From Amycolatopsis rifamycinica (GTDB taxonomy: Bacteria; Actinomycetota; Actinomycetes; Mycobacteriales; Pseudonocardiaceae), in the NCBI RefSeq assembly GCF_000695625.1, contig NZ_JMQI01000062.1, forward strand, positions 62,001-126,000: a stretch of DNA of 64,000 nt, written 5' to 3'. This document shows, one piece after another, positions 1-9,233 of the stretch. Below the pieces are notes generated by a model. It was not told the origin of the DNA. It was given only the letters and a program-made list of their open reading frames with translations, and made no database searches. Positions within the stretch are counted from its first letter, which is position 1; each line of letters opens with the position of its first letter. The translations under genes were made by a program, and so were the position numbers.

Positions 1-2498
1 CGGCCGACGGCGTTGTTCGGCGGGGTCACCGTCGCGTTCTTCAGCGCCGCGTCGTAGGACGCCTTGACGTCGAAGTTGCGGACGCCCTTGAGGTAGGCGT
101 CGGCGAAGGCGACGTCGGAGCTGGTGCCGGTCATCAGGTCGGCGTAGCCCGGCGATGACCACCGCGAGATCCAGCCGCCGTCGCGGTACTGCTGCACGAA
201 CCCGTCGACCATCTTCCCGGCCATGTCCGGCGTGAGCAGCGAATACGCCGGCCAGGTGGTGCGGTAGGTGTCCCAGAACCCGTTGTTGACGTAGGTCTGG
301 CCGTCGACGATCTTCGCCCCCGTCTGCGTCGGGGTGTCCGCGCCGGTCTTCGGCGAGACGAAGCTCGCGTACTGGTACTTCGGCTTCTCCGGCGTGCCGG
401 TGTTCTCGAACCCGGAGTTCGGGTAGAGGAACAGCCGGTACAGGTTCGAGTACAGCGTCGTGAGCTGGTCCTTCGACGCGCCCTCGACCTCGATCACCTT
501 CAGCTGCTCGTCCCAGATCCGCTGCGCGGCGTCCCGGACGGAGTCGAAGGTCGCGTTCGGCGCGATCTCCTGCGCCAGGTTCTTCTTCGCCTGGTCCACG
601 CTGATCAGCGACGTCGCGATCCGCATGGTCACCGTCTTGTCGGCGCCGGCGGCGAACCGCAGGTAGCCGGCGACGTCGTCGTGGCCCTGCCCGGTGAGCT
701 TCGCGCCCGCGGTGACCGGCTTGTCGAAGGTGGCGTAGACGAACATCCGCCCCGCCCCGGCCGACAGGCCGCTCTTGACGTCGGTGTAGCCCGACAGCGT
801 GCCGCCCGCGGTGTCGAGCGTCAGCCCGCCCTGGTTCTTGTAGTTGTCGAAGATCAGGCTGGAGTCGCTGCCCGGGAAGGAGAACCGGAACACCGCCGCG
901 TGGTCGGTCGGGGCGATCTCGGTCTTGATCCCGTTCTCGAACCGCACCCCGTAGTAGTGCGCGCGAGCGGTCTCGTTGTCGTGCTTGAACGCCAGCGCCC
1001 GCGCGTCGCGGTCGGCGGACGGCACCCCGGCGGCCGCGGACGGCATCACCTGGAAGGTCTGGCGGTCGCCCATCCACGGGCTCGGCTCGTGGCTGACGCT
1101 GAACGCCTGCAGCTCCGGCAGGTTCTGCTCGTTGTTCTGGCTGTGGTAGTTGTACATCCACCGCACGTCGCCGTTGTCGGCGTTCGCGTCGGTCACCGGG
1201 GTCCAGAAGTTGAACCCGTGCGGCACCGCCGTGGCCGGGAAGTTGTTGCCCCGGGAGAACGTGCCGTTGGCCATCGTGCCGCGCGTGGTGAGCACGTTGT
1301 CGGTCGGGCGGGTGCTGGCCGGCGGGGTCGGCGTCGCCGAGACCTTCACGTCGTCCAGCCAGCCCTGCAGCGCGCCGGGGCCGTCCGGGTTGTCGAAGCC
1401 GACCAGGATCCGGTCGACCGTCTTGCCCTTGGCGACCGTGCCGATCGCCGAGCGCACCAGGTTCCACTGGTTGGTGTAGAGCACCTTGCTCTTGCCCTGG
1501 CCCTCCGGCGTCAGCGGGAAGCCGTACTGGTCGGTCGCGCCGAGGTCGCGCAGCCGGGTGCCGTCGGTGAAGACCAGGTCGATCGCCACGTTGGTGCTCT
1601 GGTACTTCAGGTCACCGGTGATGAACTGCGGCTGCACCTTGTAGGACAGCTCGGTCGAGGCGACGACGGGGATGTCGACGTCGAAGACCTTGTTGTAGGA
1701 CCAGCCGTGGGCCTGGGTCTGGCTGCCGGAGTAGCGGAACGCCTTGAGCCCGGTGAAGCCGACGCGGTTCTTGTTCGTGTACCCGCTGGTCGGGCCGGCG
1801 TCGGTGAAGCTGCGCATGTTCGGCAGCGGCGGCGGCGCGGGCTCGTCGTTGGCCAGCAGCAGCTCCGACAGCTGCAGGATCGGCCCGCCGTTGTTGCGGG
1901 TGATGTCGAGCCGGAAGTACTTGTACGCCGGGGTCGGCGCGGCCAGCGGGTAGTCCTTCTGCTGGAACCGCGCGGTGAACGCCTGATCGGCTTGGGAGTC
2001 CAGGTCGGTCCAGGTCGAGGCGTCGTTGGAGCCCTGCAGGGTCCAGTCCCGGGGGTCGCGGTTGTCGAAGTCGTTGGCCGAGGAGATCGCGTAGTGCGTG
2101 ATCGACGTCGGCTCCGACAGGGTGATCTGCGCCGCCGCCGTCGGGTCCCACGACAGCCACTTGGTGTCGGTGGTGCCGTCGACCAGGTTGGCGACGACCT
2201 CGCCGCCGCCGGCGTTCTCGCTGGTGGCGCTGGTTTCGGTCACCTTGCCGCGGATGTCGCCGGGGATCGCGGTGCCGTTGGCGCCGTTGATCCCGGACGC
2301 GCGCGGCTTGCCCGCCACGTCGGTGTCGACCGTGTCGGTCCACGTCGGCTGGACGTCACCGGGCTCGAAAGAGGACGAGAAATCGGGGGGAAGGGCGTCT
2401 TCGGCGGCGGACGAGGCCGCGGGGAGGGCGACCAGGCCGGCGGCGACCACGGCGGCGGTCACCAGGAAAGCGACCGGCGGTCTGGCGCTTCGGGGCAT
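1..2498 (-). CDS. GH92 family alpha-mannosidase-type glycosidase, secreted (3' end cut by window)
   Basis: Secreted glycoside hydrolase of family 92, whose known members are calcium-dependent exo-alpha-mannosidases. Only the first 832 residues are visible. The ATG at 2498 begins a signal peptide (MPRSARPPVAFLVTAAVV, then ALPAASSA). Residues about 55-190 read as an F5/8-type galactose-binding (discoidin) domain (KWLSWDPTAAAQITL, DWTLQGSNDASTW). A second beta-sandwich linker follows, then the GH92 N-domain with the family hallmarks SHEPSPWMGDRQTFQV and NNGFWDTYRTTWPAYSLL. The catalytic acid/base region would lie beyond the window edge. It is divergent from a secreted esterase with a palindrome between them, suggesting shared control by polysaccharide breakdown products. 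The family call is firm; the linkage specificity is inferred. Confidence 0.9.
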   Translation of the reverse strand, partial: MPRSARPPVAFLVTAAVVAAGLVALPAASSAAEDALPPDFSSSFEPGDVQPTWTDTVDTDVAGKPRASGINGANGTAIPGDIRGKVTETSATSENAGGGEVVANLVDGTTDTKWLSWDPTAAAQITLSEPTSITHYAISSANDFDNRDPRDWTLQGSNDASTWTDLDSQADQAFTARFQQKDYPLAAPTPAYKYFRLDITRNNGGPILQLSELLLANDEPAPPPLPNMRSFTDAGPTSGYTNKNRVGFTGLKAFRYSGSQTQAHGWSYNKVFDVDIPVVASTELSYKVQPQFITGDLKYQSTNVAIDLVFTDGTRLRDLGATDQYGFPLTPEGQGKSKVLYTNQWNLVRSAIGTVAKGKTVDRILVGFDNPDGPGALQGWLDDVKVSATPTPPASTRPTDNVLTTRGTMANGTFSRGNNFPATAVPHGFNFWTPVTDANADNGDVRWMYNYHSQNNEQNLPELQAFSVSHEPSPWMGDRQTFQVMPSAAAGVPSADRDARALAFKHDNETARAHYYGVRFENGIKTEIAPTDHAAVFRFSFPGSDSSLIFDNYKNQGGLTLDTAGGTLSGYTDVKSGLSAGAGRMFVYATFDKPVTAGAKLTGQGHDDVAGYLRFAAGADKTVTMRIATSLISVDQAKKNLAQEIAPNATFDSVRDAAQRIWDEQLKVIEVEGASKDQLTTLYSNLYRLFLYPNSGFENTGTPEKPKYQYASFVSPKTGADTPTQTGAKIVDGQTYVNNGFWDTYRTTWPAYSLLTPDMAGKMVDGFVQQYRDGGWISRWSSPGYADLMTGTSSDVAFADAYLKGVRNFDVKASYDAALKNATVTPPNNAVG

Positions 2499-2579
2499 CG
2501 TTGCTCCAAGCTCGGAGGGCGGATTCAGCAGCGCCGCGCAGGCGGGGACCGGCGGCGCCAACGAAGGGAAACGCGCGGG

Positions 2580-2593
2580 TGACATCGATGTCA
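2580..2593. promoter_or_regulatory. 14-bp perfect palindrome, possible LacI-type operator
   Basis: TGACATCGATGTCA is a perfect palindrome in the 148-bp divergent gap between the GH92 gene and the tannase gene. Its length and central CG resemble LacI/GalR-family operators that control sugar-hydrolase genes in actinomycetes. No lacI-like gene is visible nearby, so the regulator would act from elsewhere. The assignment is inferred from shape and context only. Confidence 0.45.
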
Positions 2594-2646
2594 AGACCGC
2601 TCGCCAAACCTGGCCAAAATCAGACAACGCGGAAAACGGGGGCCCG

Positions 2647-4275
2647 ATGAGACTGTCGAAGATCTGCACCGCCATAGCCACGTTGACGCTCGTTACCACC
2701 ACGTTCACCCCCGCGGCCGCCACGGCCGCCACGGACTCCGTCGTCCGGCCGGTGACCGCCTGCGCCGACCTGGTCCGCGGATTCGCCCTTCCGGGCGCAC
2801 CCACCCACGTCACCTCGGCAGCCGTGGTCGCGGCCACGGCCACCGACCCCGAATACTGCGGCGTGCGGGGCTACGTCGAACCCGCCGTCCGCTTCGAGCT
2901 GCGGCTGCCCACCACGACCTACACCGGGCGCTACCTGCAGTACGGCTGCGGCGGCTTCTGCGGCCTGGTCAACCCGCCCGCCTTCGCCGACTGCCTGCCG
3001 CACGGCGGCGACTTCGCGGTCGCCGCCACCGACGACGGCCACGTCGGGAAGACCCCCGCCGTCGTCGACGACGGCAGCTGGGGCGCGCACGACCAAGCCG
3101 CGCGCGACGACTTCGAATTCCGCGCGCCCCACGTCGTCTCCCGGGCCTCGAAAGCGCTCATCCAGGCCTTCTACGGCGCCCCGCCGCGCAAGTCCTACTT
3201 CACCGGCTGCTCCGACGGCGGCCGCGAAGGCCTCCTGCTCGCCCAGCGCTACCCCGCGGACTTCGACGGCATCGACGCCGGCGCCCCCGCCCACTACTGG
3301 GGCCCGCGGCTCGGGGTCTACCAGACGTGGCTCGCCCGGGCCAACAGCGCCGCCGACGGCAGCCCGGTCCTCACCGCCGCCAAACTGCCCGCCCTGCACA
3401 ACGCCGTCCTCGCCGCCTGCGACCGCCTCGACGGCCTGGCCGACGGCCAGCTCGACGACCCGCGCGCCTGCCGCTTCGACCCGGCGACGCTGACCTGCAC
3501 CGGCGCCGACACCCCCGCCTGCCTGACCCCGGCCCAGGTCGCCGTCGTCCGCAAGCTCTACGCACCGCCCACCGACGCCCGCGGCACCCTGCTCTACCCC
3601 GGCGGCCAGCAGCCCGGGTCCGAGCTGTCCTGGGCCGGGTGGATCATCGCCACGCCGGAGACCGGCGGCAGCGCCTTCGCCCGCAACCTCGCCGACAACT
3701 ACCTGCGCTACCTCGGCTACCCGATCGGCGCGCCCGCCTCGACCGTCGACACCTTCGCCTTCACGAAGGGCGAGTTCGACCGGCTCACCCCGGTCGGCGT
3801 CCGCTACGACGCGATGAGCCTCGACCTGTCGGCGTTCCAGCGCCGCGGCGGCAAGCTGCTGCTCTGGCACGGCTGGGCCGACGAAGCCATCCCGCCGGCC
3901 GGCACCCTCGACTACTACCAGCGCCTCACCCACGGCCGTCCGCAGGACTGGGCGCGGCTGTTCATGGTCCCGTCGCTCTACCACTGCGGCGGCGGCACCA
4001 CCCTCACCGAATTCGACCCGCTGCGCGAACTGGTCAGCTGGGTCGAACGCGGCACCGCACCCACCCGGGTGACCGCGACCGGCCGCGACGCCGACGGCAC
4101 CGTCACCCGCACCCGGCCGGTGTTCGCCTACCCGCAGCGCGCGGTCTACGACGGCACCGGCAGCGTCGACGACGCCGCCAACTTCCGGCCCGCCCCGCCG
4201 TCCTCGCCCGTCCGGGACGTCGTCCACTGGGCCGGAGAGCGGCTGTACGGCATCCCGGGGCCGGTCGCGCCGTAA
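2647..4275 (+). CDS. Secreted tannase/feruloyl esterase family protein
   Basis: Serine esterase of the tannase/feruloyl esterase family (PF07519 type), 542 aa, which splits ester-linked phenolic acids from plant polymers or gallate esters. The start is the ATG at 2647 after AAAACGGGGG; it opens a signal peptide (MRLSKICTAIATLTLV, then PAAATAA). Longer upstream reading is antisense to the GH92 gene. The nucleophile is in GCSDGGREG, and the acid and base are in WHGWADEAIPP and YHCGGG. The family's usual disulphide partners (the Cys before the Ser and the Cys after the His, the CS-D-HC pattern) are present. A paired exported GH92 and esterase fits extracellular plant biomass use. Confidence 0.9.
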   Translation: MRLSKICTAIATLTLVTTTFTPAAATAATDSVVRPVTACADLVRGFALPGAPTHVTSAAVVAATATDPEYCGVRGYVEPAVRFELRLPTTTYTGRYLQYGCGGFCGLVNPPAFADCLPHGGDFAVAATDDGHVGKTPAVVDDGSWGAHDQAARDDFEFRAPHVVSRASKALIQAFYGAPPRKSYFTGCSDGGREGLLLAQRYPADFDGIDAGAPAHYWGPRLGVYQTWLARANSAADGSPVLTAAKLPALHNAVLAACDRLDGLADGQLDDPRACRFDPATLTCTGADTPACLTPAQVAVVRKLYAPPTDARGTLLYPGGQQPGSELSWAGWIIATPETGGSAFARNLADNYLRYLGYPIGAPASTVDTFAFTKGEFDRLTPVGVRYDAMSLDLSAFQRRGGKLLLWHGWADEAIPPAGTLDYYQRLTHGRPQDWARLFMVPSLYHCGGGTTLTEFDPLRELVSWVERGTAPTRVTATGRDADGTVTRTRPVFAYPQRAVYDGTGSVDDAANFRPAPPSSPVRDVVHWAGERLYGIPGPVAP

Positions 4276-4316
4276 ACCGGTCCCGCGGTTCCGGCGTCGT
4301 CGCTAGGGTCACGACC

Positions 4317-4955
4317 ATGACGACGCCGGAACCCGCCGACCGCGTACTCGCCCGCGCGTCCCTCGCCGAGGGCGACCCCACCGGGTGGTTCGACCGGCTC
4401 TACACCGCCGCCGCCCGCGGCGAGGCCGAAGTCCCGTGGACCCGCGGCAGGCCGAACGCGGACCTGGCCGCCTGGGTGCGGCCGGGCGAGGGCCGCCGCG
4501 CCCTCGTCGTGGGCAGCGCACTGGGTGACGACGCCGAACTGCTGGCGGCCCACGGCTGGGCGGTGACGGCCTTCGACGTCGCTCCCACCGCCGTGGCGGC
4601 CGCCCGCGACCGGTTCCCGCGGTCGGACGTGGACTACGTCGTGGCGGACCTGCTGCACCCGCCGGGGGAGTGGCGCCACGCGTTCGATCTGGTCGTCGAG
4701 ATCATCAACATCCAGGCCATGCCCCGCGGCTTCCGCGCGGCGGCGGTGAAGTCCCTGGCCTCGTTCCTCGCCCCGGGCGGCACGGCGATCGTGAGCGAGG
4801 TCGCGGAGGAGAACATGGACATGGCGCACTGGCAGGGCCCGCCGTGGCCGTTCAGCCGCGCCGAGATCGAATCCGTCGCCCAGGACGGCGTCCGGCTGGT
4901 GAGCCTCGACACCATCCACGACGGCGCGCGGTACTGGGCCACCTTCACCCGTTAG
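4317..4955 (+). CDS. Class I SAM-dependent methyltransferase
   Basis: 212-aa Rossmann-fold methyltransferase. The SAM-binding motif I reads ALVVGSALGDDAELLA, followed by the acidic strand-2 residue in VTAFDVAPTAV and motif IV-like FDLVVEIINIQAM. The substrate is unknown. The ATG at 4317 is preceded by TAGGGT ten bases upstream, so the mRNA is probably leaderless. The last 11 bases overlap the 3' end of the convergent AraC gene. Related actinobacterial proteins are annotated as small-molecule or thiopurine-like methyltransferases; no partner gene narrows the role. Confidence 0.8.
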   Translation: MTTPEPADRVLARASLAEGDPTGWFDRLYTAAARGEAEVPWTRGRPNADLAAWVRPGEGRRALVVGSALGDDAELLAAHGWAVTAFDVAPTAVAAARDRFPRSDVDYVVADLLHPPGEWRHAFDLVVEIINIQAMPRGFRAAAVKSLASFLAPGGTAIVSEVAEENMDMAHWQGPPWPFSRAEIESVAQDGVRLVSLDTIHDGARYWATFTR

Positions 4956-5706
4956 CCCGGTGGCGGCCGGGCGTGGTCCCGACCACGGCGGTGAACGCCG
5001 CGATGAAGTGGCTCGGGTTCGCCCAGCCGCACGCACGGGCGGTCGCGGCGGTGTCGTGGCCGTCGGCCAGCAGGACCAGTGCGTGGCCGATGCGCACCTG
5101 GGTGCGCCACTCGTAGAACGTCATGCCCAGTTCGTCGCGGAACAACCGGCTCAGCGTGCGCGCACTGGCTCCGGCCCGCTGCCCGAGTTCCGCCAGTGAG
5201 GTGGTGTCCCCGGGGTCCTCGTACAGCCTCCGCGCGACGGCCCGCAACCGATCGTCACGGGGTTCGGGCAGGTGCAGCGGCTGCTCGGGTGCTTCGCGCA
5301 GTTCGTCGACCAGGACCCGGCGCAGGCGGGCACTCGCCGCCCGGTCGTGCTCGCGCGGGCCGGTGAGGGCGAGCAGCACCTCACGGGCGAGCCCCGAAGC
5401 GGTGAACACGGCGGGACGACCGGGCACGAGCCGGGCCAGCGAAGCCGGCAGGAACACGATCCGCATGTCGGTGTGCCCGTGTGCGCGGTGCCGGTGGGTG
5501 ATCCCCGCCGGCGTCCAGGCGACCCGGTTGGCGGGCACGATCGACGTCCCCCGCTCGGTGTGCACCGACAGCACGCCCCGCGCCGCGTAGACCAGGTGCC
5601 CCCGGTGGTGGGAGTCCGCCGCGCTGGTGCCGCCCGGCGGCCACCGGTGCACCCCGCCGGACGGCCAGATCCGCGACGTCGGGACAGCTTGGCGGCCGAT
5701 GGGCAT
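4945..5706 (-). CDS. AraC family transcriptional regulator
   Basis: 253-aa regulator with an N-terminal cupin-like sensor (HLVYAARGVLSVHTE, VPANRVAWTPAG) and a C-terminal double helix-turn-helix (TTSLAELGQRAGASARTLSR, then YEWRTQVRIGHALVLL). The start is the ATG at 5706. TAGGAT lies 8 nt upstream, consistent with a leaderless mRNA. The reading frame stays open far upstream, but that part is antisense to the oxidoreductase gene. It is divergent (54 bp) from a quinone-oxidoreductase-like gene and is its likely regulator, possibly sensing an electrophilic or aromatic compound. Confidence 0.88.
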   Translation of the reverse strand: MPIGRQAVPTSRIWPSGGVHRWPPGGTSAADSHHRGHLVYAARGVLSVHTERGTSIVPANRVAWTPAGITHRHRAHGHTDMRIVFLPASLARLVPGRPAVFTASGLAREVLLALTGPREHDRAASARLRRVLVDELREAPEQPLHLPEPRDDRLRAVARRLYEDPGDTTSLAELGQRAGASARTLSRLFRDELGMTFYEWRTQVRIGHALVLLADGHDTAATARACGWANPSHFIAAFTAVVGTTPGRHRANG

Positions 5707-5760
5707 GAACTGGCATCCTACCGGTGGCCGGTCACCGCGTCCGCTGGTGACAGTGGGGGC

Positions 5761-6732
5761 ATGAAGACGATGCGAGCGGCAGTCTGCGTCCGGCCCGGTG
5801 GCCCGGACGTGCTGGAAATCCGCGAGGTGCCGATCCCGGCGGTCCGGCCGGGCTGGAGTCTGGTCCGGGTGCGGGGCGCCGGCCTCAACCGGTCGGAACT
5901 GCGCACCCGCCAGGGACACTCCCCGGCCGTGCGGTTCCCGCGGGTGCTCGGGATCGAATGCGTGGGCACCGTCGCCGCCTCGACCGACCCCCGGATCCCC
6001 GAGGGAACGACCGTCGCGGCGGTGATGGGTGAGATGGGCCGCGCCTTCGACGGCGGCTACGCCGAATACGCGCTGCTGCCCAACACGCTCCTGATGCCGG
6101 TCACCACCACCTTGCCCTGGGAGACCCTGGCCGCCCTGCCCGAGACCTACCTGACCGCCCACGGCGCGCTGGACACCTTCGGCCCCGAACCGGGACGCCT
6201 GCTGATCCGCGGCGGCACCTCGTCGGTGGGCCTGGCCGCCGCGGCGATCGCCGCCGGCCGCGGCGGCGAGACCGCCGCCACGACCCGCCGGCCCGGCAAG
6301 ATCGACGCGGTCAAGCACGCCGGCGCCCACCACGTCCTGCTCGACGACGGCCGGCCACTGGCGGAACAGGTCCACGCCCTCTGGCCCGACGGCCCCGACC
6401 ACGTCCTCGACCTCGTCGGCGCGGACACCGCGGTGGACTCGCTGCGCCTGGTCCGCCGCGGCGGCACGGTCTGCGTAGCGGGCTCGCTCAGCGGCTGGCT
6501 CGTCCCGGACTTCGAACCGATCGCGAAGATCCCGTCCGGCACCAAGCTGACCGCCTTCCACAGCGAGACCGTCGAAGGCGCCGCGGCGCTGCTGCAGCGG
6601 ATCGTCGGCGAAGTCGAGGCCGGCAGCTACCGCCCGAACATCGACCGGGTCTTCCCGCTGGCCGACATCGCCGCCGCCCACCGGTACATGGAGGACGACC
6701 GCGCCGCCGGGAAACTCGTCGTCGTGCCCTGA
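5761..6732 (+). CDS. Zinc-independent MDR family NAD(P)H:quinone oxidoreductase
   Basis: 323-aa medium-chain dehydrogenase/reductase of the quinone oxidoreductase type. The GroES-like N-domain (GAGLNRSELRTRQGHSP, GIECVGTV) lacks the zinc-binding cysteines of alcohol dehydrogenases. The cofactor domain has LLIRGGTSSVGLAAAAIA with an AxxGxxG-like loop, and the C-terminus RYMEDDRAAGKLVVVP is typical. It reduces quinones or conjugated carbonyls with NAD(P)H in the cytoplasm. It starts at the ATG at 5761. Control by the divergent AraC gene is the simplest reading of the layout. Confidence 0.88.
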   Translation: MKTMRAAVCVRPGGPDVLEIREVPIPAVRPGWSLVRVRGAGLNRSELRTRQGHSPAVRFPRVLGIECVGTVAASTDPRIPEGTTVAAVMGEMGRAFDGGYAEYALLPNTLLMPVTTTLPWETLAALPETYLTAHGALDTFGPEPGRLLIRGGTSSVGLAAAAIAAGRGGETAATTRRPGKIDAVKHAGAHHVLLDDGRPLAEQVHALWPDGPDHVLDLVGADTAVDSLRLVRRGGTVCVAGSLSGWLVPDFEPIAKIPSGTKLTAFHSETVEGAAALLQRIVGEVEAGSYRPNIDRVFPLADIAAAHRYMEDDRAAGKLVVVP

Positions 6733-6933
6733 TCCGGTGGCCTGCTGAGCGCCGCGCGGGCTCCACCTCCGTCGTTGTTGATCACAGCCTCGACACATCA
6801 ACCACGACTGGAGACTCCATACCCACGACGACGACACTGCCCATCCCACCGCGGACGGCCGAGCCGACGCCTTCGACCCCGCCGGCCTGCGGCGCCACTG
6901 GGACAACCTGCTGGGTCTGCTCGACCGAGCCCT

Positions 6934-8232
6934 CTAACAGGTCTCCAGGAACCGGGCCAGGACACGGGTGCCGAAGTGCAGGCCCTCGACCGGCACCCGC
7001 TCGTCCACCCCGTGCGCCATCGCCCGGTACGGAAACCCCTTCGGCAGCCACAGCGGCGCGAACCCGTAGCAGTCGATCCCCAGCCGCGCGAACGCCTTCG
7101 CGTCCGTCCCGCCGCCCAGGCAGTACGGCACCACGACCGCCTCGGGGTCCTCCGCCCGCAACGCCGAGGCCATCGCGGCGAACCACGGGGAGTCCACCGG
7201 CGCCTGCACCGGCGGCTGGTGCGCGACGAACTCGCGCGTCACGCCCTCGCCGAGCAGCTCGTCCAGCGCCGCGAACAACGACTCCTCGGTGCCGGGCAGC
7301 ACCCGCACGTCGACCTGCGCGGTCGCCGTCGACGGGATCACGTTCACCTTGTAGCCCGCGGCCAGCATCGTCGGGGTCGTGCTGTTGCGGATCGTCGGCA
7401 GCACCAGTGCGCCCGCCGGGCCGAGAGCCGCCACCATCGCATCCACATCGGACAGATCCACCGGGACGCCCAGTGCCGCGCCGGTCCGCTCCAGGAACGC
7501 CCGCACGGCCGGGGTCAGCGACACCGGCCACCGGTGGGCGGCGATCCGGTGCAGCGCCCCCACCAGCCGGGTGACGGCGTTCTCGTCGTTGGGGCGCGAA
7601 CCGTGCCCGGCCCGGCCGCGGGCGGTCAGCCGCAGGTGCGCCGTCCCGCGCTCGGCCGTCCCGACCGGGTACAGGCGCACGTCACGGCCGTCGGCGGCGG
7701 GCACGTGGTAGGTGTAGCCGCCCGACTCGCTGATCGCCGCGGCACACCCTTCGAACAGCTCCGGGTGCCGGGCGACCAGCCAGTGCGCGCCCCAGTCCCC
7801 GCGGTCCTCCTCGTCGGCGACGAACGCCAGCACCAGCTCCCGCCGCGGCCGCGCCCCGCCGGCCAGCGCCGCGAGCACCATCGCCACGAAGTCCTTCATG
7901 TCGGTCGCGCCGCGGCCCCACAGGTACCCGTCGCGCACCTCGCCGGCGAACGGCGGCACCGACCAGTCCGCCGCGTCCGCCGGGACGACGTCCAAGTGCC
8001 CCTGCACCAGCAGCGCGGGCAGCGCCGGATCCGTGCCCGGGACCCGCGCGATCACACTGGCCCGCCCCGGCGCGGCTTCGAAGATCCGCGAGGGGATGCC
8101 CAGGCCGTCGAGGAACGCGGCCACGTACTCGGCGGCGGGCCGCTCCGGCTCGGCGTCGTTCCCGCCGCGGTTGGTCGTGTCGAACCGGATCAGGTCCGCG
8201 CACAGCTCGACAACGTCGGCCCGCTCAGCCAT
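6934..8232 (-). CDS. M20/M25/M40 family metallopeptidase
   Basis: 432-aa di-zinc amidohydrolase/peptidase. Metal ligands sit in QGHLDVVP (His, Asp), GRGATDMKD (bridging Asp), ADEEDRG (catalytic and ligand Glu) and the C-terminal GGTDAKAF region. The dimerisation lid contains GRAGHGSRPN. The family hydrolyses peptides, acyl-amino acids or carbamoyl compounds. Its ATG at 8232 overlaps the stop of the upstream M55 peptidase by 8 bp, so the two are translated together. The pair is divergent from a peptide ABC importer, which suggests breakdown of imported peptides. Confidence 0.9.
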   Translation of the reverse strand: MAERADVVELCADLIRFDTTNRGGNDAEPERPAAEYVAAFLDGLGIPSRIFEAAPGRASVIARVPGTDPALPALLVQGHLDVVPADAADWSVPPFAGEVRDGYLWGRGATDMKDFVAMVLAALAGGARPRRELVLAFVADEEDRGDWGAHWLVARHPELFEGCAAAISESGGYTYHVPAADGRDVRLYPVGTAERGTAHLRLTARGRAGHGSRPNDENAVTRLVGALHRIAAHRWPVSLTPAVRAFLERTGAALGVPVDLSDVDAMVAALGPAGALVLPTIRNSTTPTMLAAGYKVNVIPSTATAQVDVRVLPGTEESLFAALDELLGEGVTREFVAHQPPVQAPVDSPWFAAMASALRAEDPEAVVVPYCLGGGTDAKAFARLGIDCYGFAPLWLPKGFPYRAMAHGVDERVPVEGLHFGTRVLARFLETC

Positions 8233-9052
8233 AGATGCCCTGCACCGCCCCCGCCGCGATCGCCGTGACGACCTTGAAACACTTCATCGCCTCGGTCATG
8301 GTCGGCGCGTCGAACCCGACCCGCCGCGTCCCGATCTGCGCCACCGTCGGGATCACCGCCGTCGCCTGCGCCAGGTGACTCGCGTCGAACTCCACCTCGA
8401 TCCGGTGGCCACCCACCCGCCGCTCCTCGCGCCCGGCGCGGGCCATGGCGCCGGCCGCCGCGCCGGTCAGCAGCTCCGCCGTGCGCGAGGGCGGCAGGCA
8501 GATCGCCGCGTACCGGCTCACGCATTCCTTCACCTGGACCAGCTCCGCCTCCGGAGCGTAGTCACGGGCGTCGTCACACGTTTTGTCGTCACCCGAAACG
8601 AGCAGGACAGGCACGCCGTACTCCGCGGCCACGCCCGCGTTCAACCGCCCCTCGCTCGCCGGGACGTCGTCCAGCCACACCCCGGTGATCTGGTTCTCCA
8701 GGTAGGTGTGGGACAGCACCCCGTCGAAGCCCGCCCCGGCGTGGTAGCCGAGGAACACCACACCGTCCACACCGGAATCGACGCCCTGCATCATCGACAG
8801 CGGCTTGTGCCGCCCGGTCAGCATCCGCGCCCGCGGATCGAGGTCCTCCAGCAGCAGGTTCCGCTGCGAGGAGTGCGCTTCGTTGACCAGCACGTCACTC
8901 GCCCCGGCCTCGAACAGCCCGGCCAGCACGGCGTTGACGTCCCCGGTGAACAGCCGCCGGAAGCGGTCCCACTGCGGCGAACCGGGCACGACGTCGTCGG
9001 TCCAGGTGACGCCGGTGGCGCCCTCCATGTCCGCCGAGATCAGGATGCGCAT
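8225..9052 (-). CDS. M55 family D-aminopeptidase (DppA-like)
   Basis: 275-aa M55 metallopeptidase. B. subtilis DppA of this family is a D-specific aminopeptidase encoded in a dipeptide-transport operon. Zinc ligands are visible in MRILISADMEGATG (Asp, Glu), VNEAHSSQRN (His), FLGYHAGAG (His) and HTYLENQI. The ATG at 9052 is chosen because the family starts exactly at MRILIS; 51 bp of open frame upstream has no conserved sequence. It is coupled to the M20 gene and sits back-to-back with an SBP-permease-ATPase peptide importer, mirroring the dpp arrangement. It may recover D-amino-acid peptides from peptidoglycan. Confidence 0.9.
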   Translation of the reverse strand: MRILISADMEGATGVTWTDDVVPGSPQWDRFRRLFTGDVNAVLAGLFEAGASDVLVNEAHSSQRNLLLEDLDPRARMLTGRHKPLSMMQGVDSGVDGVVFLGYHAGAGFDGVLSHTYLENQITGVWLDDVPASEGRLNAGVAAEYGVPVLLVSGDDKTCDDARDYAPEAELVQVKECVSRYAAICLPPSRTAELLTGAAAGAMARAGREERRVGGHRIEVEFDASHLAQATAVIPTVAQIGTRRVGFDAPTMTEAMKCFKVVTAIAAGAVQGIYG

Positions 9053-9233
9053 GCCCGGCACTCTAGCCAGCGCGCCCGGCCCCCGGACGCGGGACGCCCC
9101 CACCGCCGAATGTCACCCAGCGTGACGATCAGGGGGTCGATAACGATCGGGCACCTGCCGGGGCGGCAACATATTGCGCAGTTGTCCCGACATGTGGTTA
9201 CTTCTCGTCTTCGGGGAGGCTCACAAGCGAACG

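Noticed and set aside
681..2582. Long + strand reading frame across the GH92 region
   Set aside because: It is antisense to a clear GH92 gene, with low-complexity Arg/Val/Gly composition typical of high-GC shadow frames.
2098..2646. Upstream in-frame extension of the tannase
   Set aside because: It overlaps the GH92 coding region and has no conserved sequence; the ATG at 2647 gives a proper signal peptide.
5707..6906. N-terminal extension of the AraC protein
   Set aside because: It runs antisense through the oxidoreductase gene; the ATG at 5706 with its own -10 box is the natural start.
6733..6937. Possible 3' remnant of a gene ending RRHWDNLLGLLDRAL
   Set aside because: The last 20 codons look protein-like, but there is no start, ribosome site or recognisable family, and the segment is only 200 bp.
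9174..9233. ATG at 9186 or earlier start for the peptide-binding protein
   Set aside because: It would place about 16-20 non-conserved residues before the signal peptide; the ATG at 9234 gives a standard export signal.
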